A DNA stretch of 64,000 nt from Talinum fruticosum (taxonomy: Eukaryota > Streptophyta > Magnoliopsida > Caryophyllales > Talinaceae), in NCBI GenBank assembly GCA_021018815.1, contig JAITYX010000076.1:2108001-2172000 (forward strand), written 5' to 3'. Shown here in pieces: positions 1-11,600 of the stretch (position 1 is its first letter; every line of letters starts with the position of its first letter). The notes beneath the pieces are model-generated. The model saw only the letters and a program-made list of their open reading frames with translations, did not search any database and had not been told where the DNA came from. Position numbers and translations under genes: made by a program.

Positions 1-96
1 TATTATAAAAAAAAAACTCTTGCAGAAATCATTGATGCTCCCTTTTTTCTAAAAAAATATTACAAATAGTACTAATTATTAGAAAGGGAAGCCAAA

Positions 97-127
<31 letters not shown>

Positions 128-1012
128 GATCCAAAAGCTGTATTATATTAAGATTAATAATGTTATGAAAATAAAATGTAGTGAATTTTTTATTTTTTTG
201 GGGGGATGAAGAAGTGTACTGAATTATGTGCGTGGTGAGTTGACCAATGAGTATGGGTGGGGTCACATTTTGTTTGAGCCTCCACCCTCGTTTTCCTCGA
301 GCACTACCACCCACCCCGAGCCCTCATATGGAGTGCATCGTTAATTTATTTTGTATATTTTTCAATATGGAAAAACTGGCCTCTCATAGAATCTCACCAA
401 ATCATATCTTTCATTATTATTATTATTATTTTTGCAACCCACGTTAGCCGTCAAGCCCCTATATCATTACTCCACTCATTATTTTTATGTGTTTCGGTAT
501 TATTGATTTAGGTAAAGGTTAATGGTTTGGTGGTTAAAATTTTAAGTGTTCGGTGAAGATAGTTGAGGTAGCTGTTAAAAGTTTATATAGTGATTTTGAA
601 AATATTATTTCAAATTTATATGTTTTATGTGACGAAAAATCTTCCTACCTTTGTGTCTTTTTGCATCCATTTACCTCTAAAACAGTTAAATTTATTAAAC
701 ATTATGTAACTTGAATAACTAACGACTAAATACAACTATTTGATAACTTACAGCAACTAATAAAAAAGTTAATCACTACCAAGTACAACTAGTTTTAATG
801 AACACACCCTGTAAATAAGAGTTCAACATTTTAGTTTGTTCAAATTTTACACGGTTTTATTTTTTGGTAAATTTGGATCGCCCACTGGACCCCTATCTCG
901 GAGTGGGCCAACTGGCCCAGAGGGAGATGTAGGATTGAGCCATATGCTTTCTATTCGAAGACTATTTAACGTTCAATACCCCTAAAATGAGGACTAGTTG
1001 GCATACAATAAA

Positions 1013-1013
1013 C

Positions 1014-1065
<52 letters not shown>
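1013..1065. repeat. (ATT)n microsatellite
   Basis: An uninterrupted run of ATT/TTA units about 50 bp long. It is one of five ATT-type arrays in the window (others near 3.46, 3.69, 15.92 and 27.91 kb). Confidence 0.95.
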
Positions 1066-1128
1066 GAAAAATTTTAATTCACATTGTAAGTAATGGCTCT
1101 TGATTTATGAAATTAAAGAATGGTATTA

Positions 1129-1160
1129 CTCTCTCCATCTCGTATTATTTGTCCCTATAA
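1129..1160. repeat. Stowaway-like MITE terminus (single end)
   Basis: The sequence after a TA dinucleotide reads CTCTCCATCTCGTATTATTT, close to the common plant Stowaway (Tc1/mariner) terminal motif. No matching inverted end is obvious within the next few hundred bases, so it is probably a truncated or decayed copy. Confidence 0.35.
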
Positions 1161-2686
1161 AAATAGTCTTATTTATATATTATAAAAAACACTCTTAATT
1201 TTAAGAGAAAAAGATAACCTAAGAGGAATGAAATAATTTATAATTTATAATGAGGAAATTGAAAAGCTAAACTTTAATGCCATACGCCTCACTTACATTA
1301 CTCGTGCATCTCCTGGAAACAAATGGAGCATTGTCGCATCAGATGTTAGAAAACGCAAGGATGATTTTGGGATTTACAAACTACCAACTTCTTATGGCAA
1401 TTATTGGAAGTAATTAAGCCCGGTCCTATTCGTTTTAAAGGTTATGATATCATTTATAATTGTTAACTGATGCTAATCATTAACCGTTAAACGTAAATCG
1501 TAACAATTGGTAAGCACTAATTATTCGTAAACCATTAACTGCTAGTTTTAATTGTTAAGACGAACATGCGAATAAACTCTAGCGTTAAACAATACTTTAA
1601 CGAACACGTGTAATTAAAGATTAGTAGTGCTCTAAGTGAATTTAAAACATTAACCATTACCGAAAACACTAGTATCGGATACACACAAAATATAAATAAT
1701 GTTAATGTTGAACTATGCCTATGCATAAATGTATGGATCGGTGGCAGAGCTATTTGGTTTCCAAGGGTGTACATTTGTTAAAAATTATATTTAAAAATCA
1801 TAAAACATCCACAAATTTATTAAATGAAATATCTATAAAATATAATAATACTTATATAATCTAAAAATATTAAAAAAGGGACGTCTTGAAATATATTTAC
1901 TTCTATGATCATAAGTCCTGTTTGTGTTGTTAGAGGATTTAGTGCATGTTTACCAATTTTAAAATAGTTATATTATATTATATTGTGGACTTATTTTAAT
2001 CGTTTCATACAAAATAAACAATTATATTTTTTTCGACGAATTAAACTCGTTTTCTGTTGACCTAAAAGCATGGGGTCGTTGATGTTCTGTTCTTGTATGA
2101 ACTTTCCTTACTGGGAAATTGGTACCCTACTTCGAACATTGAAATTTAAATAATAACACTAGTAGTTGGATTAATTATTTCCATTGTAAAGGATAATTAA
2201 CATTTTTGTCCGTTGTTTAAATTTTTAAATGATAATAATTAATTAATAACCAAAATTTATGATGAATCACGCAGGATTCATTTATCATTAAACAGGATTT
2301 GGGCAATGTATCGACCACAATCTATTAGTCTATAAGGTTTAAGCGTGTGCAGAAGGTAATGACAACCCGACAATTATCTACCGTCTCTGTTAGCAACAAG
2401 AAGTGTTCGATGAGCACTTTGAGAAATAAATATAATTGGAGGAAGTGCGGAAGCATAAACATAGTGATAGCCAATGGAAAGAAGAGGAAAAGGAGGAGTT
2501 GGCCCGAGAAGGGGAAAGATAAGACATAAAGGAAAGTTCACATTCAACATTTGCAGGAACATGACACCCATTAATTTCAAAGTGATGAAAGCAGATTTTA
2601 TGGGACAAAGCTGAAAGTGGGACAACTAACAAAGGAAGATCAAAAGCGTTCAAGTAGATAAGAATCATCCTCGACAAAGAAGAAAC

Positions 2687-2940
2687 TGGAAGACATGTTA
2701 ATGAATATCTGTCTTCTTACATTAATTATGATTCTAGTGTTAGTTTAGATGTTAGATCTAGTAGTTTAAATTGGAAGACATGTTAATGAATATCTATCTT
2801 CTTACATTAATTATGATTCTAGTGTTAGTTTAGATGTTAGATCTAGTAGTTTAAAGCTGGAAGACATGTTAATGAATATCCGTCTTCTTGCATTAATTAT
2901 GATTCTAGTGTTAGTTTAGATGTTAGATCTAGTAGTTTAT
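2687..2940. repeat. Three-copy tandem repeat, period about 85 bp
   Basis: Three head-to-tail copies start with TGGAAGACATGTTAATGAAT near 2687, 2772 and 2858 and end with CTAGTAGTTTA. The copies are nearly identical, with differences such as CTGTC/CTATC/CCGTC and TTAC/TTGC, so the duplication looks recent. No coding role is seen. Confidence 0.9.
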
Positions 2941-3462
2941 AATTTGTAATTTTCGTGTTTTCTGTCAAAAAGAAAATCTATGTCGAATCAATTTAATGAA
3001 CCACAATATGTAGAAAATGGGGATTTTTATTTTTTTTTTGAGGTGAAAAATTGGAAATATGGAGAAGGGTGTGGCTACATTAGTAGATTGTAGTAGGTGT
3101 ATAGGCAGTGTGCATATCACCGACCTAGGTCCATGTATACTAATACTACGGGCCACAAGGTCTATGGTCTGCTAATTTACACTTTTTTCCGTTTTTTATT
3201 TGTTTTACAGTTATTTTTTAATTTTTTTTTAAATCCAAATGTATTTTTGGAAGCACAATAATGATCTCGGTGATGGTATGAAAATTAAAATAGAATGAAA
3301 TCAGGAGATGGTATATGAGGGGTTAGGTATGAAATTTAAATATATTTTCTTTAAGTACTTGGTAGAAAGTAGGAACGGAATTAAGTTCTAATTTTTTTTA
3401 TTTGGTTACCATGGAATGAAATTATGATTATTTTATTTTTAGATTACTTTATGTCATTATAA

Positions 3463-3510
<48 letters not shown>
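3463..3510. repeat. (ATT)n microsatellite
   Basis: A run of about 16 ATT units in otherwise AT-rich DNA. It lies 180 bp from an (ATA)n run of the opposite polarity. Confidence 0.9.
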
Positions 3511-3511
<1 letters not shown>

Positions 3512-3690
3512 GATTTAATAAAAGTTGAAACTCGTTATCACATTTATTGATAATTAAATCTTACATTTATTTATTTTTTAATTAACTATCTTATAATTAT
3601 TTCAATGATTAATAAATTCTATATATAATTATTCATAAACTTATTTTCAAAATATAATATTCTATCCAATATGACAAAAAATTATATAAT

Positions 3691-3691
3691 G

Positions 3692-3751
<60 letters not shown>
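3691..3751. repeat. (AAT)n microsatellite
   Basis: A run of about 20 AAT/ATA units. It is the reverse complement of the array near 3.46 kb, so the two could pair as a large hairpin. Confidence 0.9.
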
Positions 3752-5677
3752 GAAATACTTTCAATATTAGACTAATTTTTTTAATAATCATAAACTGATC
3801 CCTAGGGGATAGAGAATTGATCCCCTCCTACTCGGGAGATTTGAATTTCCTTGTTTTGAGGAGAATTTCAAACCTCTAAATTTCAAGTTCCATCCTCAAA
3901 ATACCCTAATCAAATAATTGAAAAAGGAACTTGAAATCAGAGAATTTAAATTCCATTCCAAATTTTCTCAACCAAACAGGGCCTGATTGTAATATGATCC
4001 AAGACACGGACTTTTTTCTCTTTTGATTTTTCCTTTTTTTCTTTTTTATAGTTCATAAAATTATTCTTTTTGATAGTGCAAGACTGCTAGTTAATCAAGT
4101 GAAGATGTATAAAAACTTCCTAAATCTAATATCCATCTCTACAACTTATAAATGTTCATCAATAAAAATTAGAAAATATTCATCAAGAAAATATAACACT
4201 CATTATAATGTTTCTAAAATATATTAATAATCCGCAATCTAACCAGCTAATATTAAAAATTCAAAATTTTCCAATATATATTCATTGCTATGTTAGTAAA
4301 TATTATCAACAAAATTTTCTAAAACCACGAGTTCGAATTCAAATGACCAATAAATTTTGCTTAATTAGTCAAAAGAAAATGGCCTATATATATATTTTTT
4401 TCTATGGATTATCCTTAAATAGGGGTCTAGTAGGGTAACCCAGCTTATTAATTTTTTAAAAAATATATATTATTTATAATTTTTTTGGATGAAAATATTA
4501 TTTATAATTGGTTGATACTCACACTCAATTTACATATTTGCATATTGTAGTGGAGTTTGAAGTTGAAAGAATCTCTTTTCTTTTCCTTTTTGTTCATGTG
4601 TTTGTGTGTGAATATAAGACAATTTGGAAGAATTAGTTGATTAAAATTAATGACTTTTGCTTATTTGGTTAAACTCCAACAACTCAAGTGTTGGTCCATA
4701 TATTTATAATTGCATGAACATGACTTTTTTGGTTTTTCTTGGTAATCATCATTCAATCCAATCCAACTCTACGCCATTGGTTTGATTAAAGGTAGGATAC
4801 GATCTCATATTACAACTCCTATATTGTGAAGAGAAAAATGGATGGATGGCCAAAAAAAAAAAAATAATAATAATGTATCTAGATAAAGAAGATTTTTTTT
4901 TTTTTTTTTGTGTGTTCCGAAAAACAGACCCACCTTCTGAGTCCCCTGTTTTAGGGAAACTCAAAAGCCTGACATGGGTCGAGGAAGGGAAATGTCAAAG
5001 CTTAATAGCCCACGTCCACATAATCTCCTCCTCAAGAAAGAGGAAATTGTTCCTTCTAGAATCGAACATGGGAGGGAGGAAGGTGGGGACTAGAGAAATA
5101 AGATATCGGAAGTGTGTAAAATATATAATCCAACCTACAATCCACATGTAATAACTGTACACTTGAGTACAAGAAATTTTAAGAACAAGTTCATTGTGAG
5201 TCAATCTTAGTCCAATTTACAAAGAACAAAACCCAGGTACAATACTTCAAATACAATAGATCTCAAATCTAATTTCGTTAAATAAATAAACTCTAACAAT
5301 TTATAAAATTTAAGAGACTATCCAAAATTGAGCCATATATTAAGATCATATTCTCCTCATCTTACTTTAACAAATCTTTATGAACCTCTCGATATCAACA
5401 AATTTTAGAGAAATTTTAAATAAAATGAATTGAAACGAAATGAAAGATTTTGAGAAAAAGAATATGTCCTAGGACTTATCAACACTAATCACTAATCACT
5501 AACAGTGACACCCGGGGGTTCGTTGCATCAGCAAGTATTTGGAATCTCAAAAAGTCCAATCTACCAAAAAATCTTACAAGAAAAAGCAAGGGAATAAACA
5601 GAGAACAAGGCCAGATAAAGATGATCATTTGTACACCAATGCCTAATATAAATGCGATGGCAACAACAGCTTCCTTG

Positions 5678-8600
5678 CTAGAATCCATAGTCATCTAACC
5701 TGCCAGAATTGCCAACATCCTCAGGCCGTCTGTTCATGTTAGGCTGTTGAACTAATCGCAGCAACGACTGCACCACCTCCGACATTGGTGGCCGGAACTC
5801 AGGTTCCATCTGCATATCAGGGACCCCAATGGGGGCCGGGAGAGAATCAGATATATGTAGTTTTATCCCTATGACCAAAATACATTATGACATGTGGCTA
5901 TTTATGCAAGTTCATTGTAATTTATCTGAGTATAAATACGAGTGCCTAGCTCCTTGATCGGGTGAACCTTTCCATCACAAAATTATTCACATCAGAAAGA
6001 GGTTCATTGCATTGACTGAGAGGTGTTCAACAACAAAATTGAATTAGTGGACTATTAAGCGAGATATTTTGCTTTAGTTCAGTGTCAACATAATCCAAAG
6101 CTGAAGAAATTACCCATAATGACTCTTTTAACTGCTTGGAAAGCGGACAGGGCTGGATTAGGGCATTATTGTCAACGGAATTAGGCAAGACCAAACTTGA
6201 ACCCAAACTAATCTGATTGGAATTAAACTGGTTCATAGTTTCTCGAATATTGATCACCTTCTCTTGGCAAACTTATTGGACCCGTGCATGACTTAACCCA
6301 AATAAACCTAACTCAAACCTGGCCAGACTTGAAATCTATGAACCCCGACTTGATCCGTCCAGAACCAACTCCAGTTATACTAACCTAAATGATGTATAAT
6401 GACTCGTTTTCCCATCTATTACAAACTAATTACAAAACTTTTGTCCTTGTTTTGATCCAGGTTCATATGATACATGTATTATCCAGAGTCTCATGAATTA
6501 TATTAGAGGGTGATTAGGGACTGACCTGCACACAGAGTGCGATAATATCAGCAAACCGAGAAATGGACTTGGGAGGGTAGAGTCCACGTAATGCAGGATC
6601 AACCATTCTGTCGAGAGCATCAATGTCATGGAGCTGTGGTGTGGCCCATTGAACTAGATACTGCTCTGCTTTTGGTTTTGTACTAAAAAGAAAACAAAGA
6701 AGATAAGAACCCATCAAAACAGAGAATCTCATCACAAGAAGAGATGGAAGTGTTTTGAAATCACACAATAGCATGCTCATGCACTATACCCGTCATAAGG
6801 CATCCGACCAGTCAAAAGCTCCAACATGACAACTCCAAAGCTATAAACATCACCCCTGAATGTATAAGTTGATCCTTTAGTGCACTCAGGCGCACTGTAG
6901 CCAGCTGCAATGTTTTCGGTTGCTCCCTGAAAGTAAGTAGTGTTCTTTAGAGGTGGCAGAAGAACTCAAACAAAATCAAACAAACTCATGTATCTTTGAA
7001 GTCTACCTAGATAGATTTTTTTCTTTTTCTTTTTTTTTTTTGGGGAGTGGGGGGTGTTTAGAGTATACAATATATATCCTAGGCCTTTATCCTTCAGCTG
7101 CGATGGTTCTTGTACACGGTATCAGAGAAAGAGGTCATTCTTTGAATCTCAGCAGTCCCCATATTTAAAGTAAGAAAGGGTCCTTTGCAGCATCCATGCT
7201 TCAAGTCCAAAGTGTATTCGCGTGAGGGGGTGTGTTGGAGTATAACATATCTTAGGCATTTAACATTCAGCTTCAGCTTTTGATTGAGGTGGTTCTTGTA
7301 CACAAGAGGGTGCCAAATGTATACAGTCTTAATCTTGAATTTGAAGAAGTGAGATTGTTTTTTACTTTTTCATTAGATTTTAAAAGTATTGAGGGCCTAT
7401 TACTCAACAAAAGGAATAGCAGAAAGTTAAGTGAGGCATAAAAAATTTTCTCACATAGGGATCTCAGTCAAACCCAGAAGGCCCCCTCTTCGCAGTGGGG
7501 CAGTCAACAGACTAGGGCCTCTGGCGGAAGGGGAGGTGACGGGTTAAGCCACTTGCGTGGATCATGCCTCAGTCTATAAGGCCTAGCAGGATTTTTTTGG
7601 GGGGGAGAGGGCTGAGTATTTCTAACCTGATAAAAAGCTGCCAAACCGCAGTCAAACAGATGTGGATTTAACTCAATATCAAGCAAAATGTTACATGACT
7701 TGATACTGCAGTGAAACAATGGTGGAGAGCAACTCTCATGCAAGTACCTACGAAGAAAAGAGTAGGAAACTTAGGAAAATATACAGCCACGCAAAGATCA
7801 CATATTTTCAGGAGACATATTTTGTGAGAAATAATGTTCAGCATGCATAGAAAAGAAACTCACTCAACAGCCCGGGCAGTCCCAAGAGCTATTCTGACTC
7901 TGGTATTCCAAGTAAGGGGTTTGCTGAATTCATCAGACAAGTGTAGGAACTCGTGAAGCGAGCCATTTCTAAAATATTCGTAAACAAGCATGTTGTGCCC
8001 CTGCTCCGAGCAATATCCAAGAAGCACTCCTATGTTAGGATGGTCAAGCTTGGACATATTTGCAATGGTCTCCGAAAATTTATCTGGATTGCCATCTTGG
8101 AAGAATGCAGAATTGATTTTTTCACTGCTAATACCTTGTCAGAGGATTAAACAAGTGAACAATAAGATTCTTGATTGGCATGAGAGAACTCCCCAAGTTC
8201 AGGCACAGCACAACACTTGAGCACCAAGTTCATGAGAATGAAGATTCAATGCATGTAGAATTCTAAAAGACATTTCATGGATACATGCCGAAAAAATAAG
8301 AAAACCCTTGATTAGCCCCACTAAAGCCTTGGGGGAAGGGGGAGGCAGGGGGTAAGATGTAGATAACCATACTGATGAATTACACGAGGATTATTTCTCT
8401 GTATGATACTCGGATGTCAAATTTAAAAAGCGGGACATTGAGATGTTTGGCTTCAACCCACTCTAAATCTAGTGTTGAATACATTGACTCAAAAATGACT
8501 TTTTCTACCATATAAAAGGATGTAGAGAATAGTGATGAAGGCATGTACAAGAAATAAAATGATCATGCAAAATGAATATATACCTTTCCATCAGGATATT

Positions 8601-11600
8601 TGGCCTTGTACACACGGCCAATAGATCCTTCTCCCAGTAACCGACCTGTAGCAAAGTTGCTGGTAGCATTCTGCAAATCGGCCAATGCATAAGGTGTAAC
8701 TTCAAAGGATGACCTTCTTGAGGCTTTGGCATTCGTAGGTTCAGTAGTTTTGATGGACTTAAAGCGAGATGAAAGGGAAGGCTTGAGACCAATTGGGCCA
8801 GAAGATTGCAACGCCTTTATATCGATGCATGATGCATCACTTGATTTAAAATCTGTCAAGGATTTAGCGAATGTATGTAACTGGAGAAGTAAATCAAAAG
8901 GGAGAAAAGTAAGAGGAAAATTAAGGAATTACAATGCATTCAGACTCCCCTTTGGACTGATTGGATCCATCACATTTTTCAATGAAGTTTGCATCTCAAT
9001 ATTCTATATCCCAATGAATGTCAAAACTAGGGCATGTCTAAATCCAGGTCTCGTGAATTATGCCCCACATTGGCATACGCATGCAACCAACTCATCTTTT
9101 TCTTCTTTTTCTGTGGGGGTGGGGGAAGGGATTTGATGCTTTCTCATGAACCCAGAAAACTAGAAATTTCGAACAGCATTTAGCCATAAGTATTGAGTGA
9201 ATATATGTTAAGAGTAGATTCAGAACGTAAGTATTGAGTGAATATATGTTAAGAGTAGATTCAGAATGTTTTGTCTATAAAAATACATTTAGGGCCCATG
9301 AAAATTAAAAGAGCAAGTTAAAAGAGCCAGGAAAATTGAAAATACAAATCTGCCCCGTTGCCATCTCTAGACGTCAAATATAGAATAAGCTAGAATGACT
9401 TACGAATTTACCTTTAACACTTTTGCCTGTATCCATACCCAACTCCTTTGATGAGTATCTACTGGAGCCAAAGGAAGCAAATGGTTTACTGACGATTATC
9501 CGGTTCATCGAGCAAACTAGAGGAGAAAGAAGATCTTCTTTTTTTCACAATTGCAAGCACTATAACAAGTGCTGCTAGGACTCCAATAACAATCCCAGCA
9601 ATCATAGCTGCCTGTGACCCACCCTTGTTCGTGGGAGAGCTAGATTTAATATTAGCACCTGATACCATTCCAGGAGGAGCTTGCCCAGTAGACCAAGAAT
9701 TCCCTCCAGCCCTTCATATTATTTGTTGCAAATTGTTAGTAACTATGAAAAACTCTGATGGTGTCTATAGGAAATGGCCAAAAATGAAAGATAAATGTAG
9801 GCAGTAGGATAATGAATCTTTTCCAATGTTTGGATAGAAATTTTAAGTTCGATAGGAAAGGAAATGAAGGAAAACTTTCCTACATATTCCGTGGTTTTGT
9901 TTCCTTCCAGTTTGGTGGGATTTTGAAGGAGAGGAGAATGAAACACCATTTTAAACCTTTTGTTTCCCTTCTTCATTTCTCATTCATGAACTAAACACGG
10001 AAATAGAGATCTTATAAGAAAGAAAAATAGGGCAAATACTCCATCCCCTCCCCTCCTCTTTATCTTGCCTTTCTTTCCTTTCAGTTCCTCTAATCTGAGT
10101 AAGTTGAAAAGCTAGAACGCACATCTTTCTTCTTGGTTTTTTTCATCAAACTGCCTCTATGTTTTTCTGAGGAAGAGTAAAAATATAAAACTCAAGAAAA
10201 AAGGATAAGTGCAATTCAAAGGATATCAAATCCTTACTGGAAACTTACTCAAATTTTTCTATTGTGGTCAACTCATTAGGGATCCACCCACTGAATTTGT
10301 TGTCTGCTACATTGCTGCAAGGCATCAACAGAAAAAGTTTTGTATCAGAAGATGTTGAAAATGTTGTCATCCAGTAAATCTTAAAGAAGAAACTCTTCTG
10401 ATTGAAATGCTACCTCACCAGAACATGTTTCTGCCTCATTTACATGCAAACACTTTTCCAATATACTCCTTCCGTACTAAAATGATAGTCCATCTTAGAC
10501 TGAAGAGCCTCTCTTATGCTCAGAAAAAAATGGTCTCTTAATTCCAAGGTGGACTATCGTTTTGGGAGAAAGGGAGTAATACTAATAATCTTCTAAAATA
10601 GAATAGCTATGTAACATACCTAGAATCAAAAGTGTATTTGCATCTTGGGGAAGAAACCAAAAGGATAAACTTTAAACAGCTACGATCACTAAAAAATCTG
10701 AAACCTCAATTAAAATAACCAAGGCTATCTATCATACTGTTGAATATTCTATCCTCTTCACCTATGTTATTTTCTTTCAGTATGAGCTGTCTCTTTCTTT
10801 TTTGTTTTTTTTTTTTTTTGGGGGGGTATGCACAGTCAGTTTTAGCCTGAAACTGATAATTTTTTCATGTTAGAATTCACGAACACTTAGAGATGGGCGA
10901 TCACTAAATTTTAAAGTTTAAACACTTTTCAAATGTTAGAACATTTCCAAAATGTATTACATAATGGAGGCAAAACGTGGTCAAAGGAGCATGTAATGGA
11001 AGTCACAAGGTAAAATTTATGGGATTCGGTTCATAACTAGAATTGAAGAAACAGCACTCTATCAGCCAACAATATATAAGATGTACTTTAAACTTACAGA
11101 TCCTTAAGATTCTGTTTGGCAAGTTTGCTGAGCACTTTTATTTCACCAGTGAATTGATTCCCCTGAAGATGCCTGTGATATAAGCTAAGAGTCAGCATGA
11201 AGAACTCTAGAAACAAAGGTGGTGTACAATTGGTTCTTACATTGTGGAGATGCTTGAAAGAGATGCGATACTTTGAGGCAAATTGCCTGTCAGTTTGTTC
11301 TTTGAGACATCCCTACAAATGACTGCATCAGTCAGCAATTTAACATAACTGATGTACAAAACAAAGAAAAAGCAAAAAAAGGTCTCAGTCTTGGATAGAT
11401 AGATATGCACGTTGGATAGCTGTAGTATCAAGTAGCCAGCAAGGGTGTCAATGTTGGACTCAACAAACTTCTTTTGAAAAAACAAATGTTTCTAACCTAA
11501 AATGAAGGCTCAAATCTGCAAGTCATGCTCAAGTGTCAATTGTCCAATTCAAGTACTCTGTAAAAACAAGTGTCTGAATACATAGCAAGTTGACAAGTTT

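Larger units (their letters stand above)
1..5477. other. Gene-poor AT-rich intergenic region
   Basis: No open frame here resembles a known protein and no exon chain with splice sites could be built. The stretch holds microsatellites, one MITE-like end, a three-copy 85-bp tandem repeat and otherwise AT-rich sequence. The short frames around 2.35-2.68 kb encode Lys/Glu-rich peptides that could be a decayed transposon gene, but nothing decisive is visible. The last part (about 5.48-5.68 kb) is the likely 3' UTR of the receptor kinase on the minus strand. Confidence 0.6.

Noticed and set aside
2347..2680. Lys/Glu-rich frames suggesting a Harbinger-type ORF1 remnant
   Set aside because: The similarity is only compositional; no conserved residues could be pointed to.
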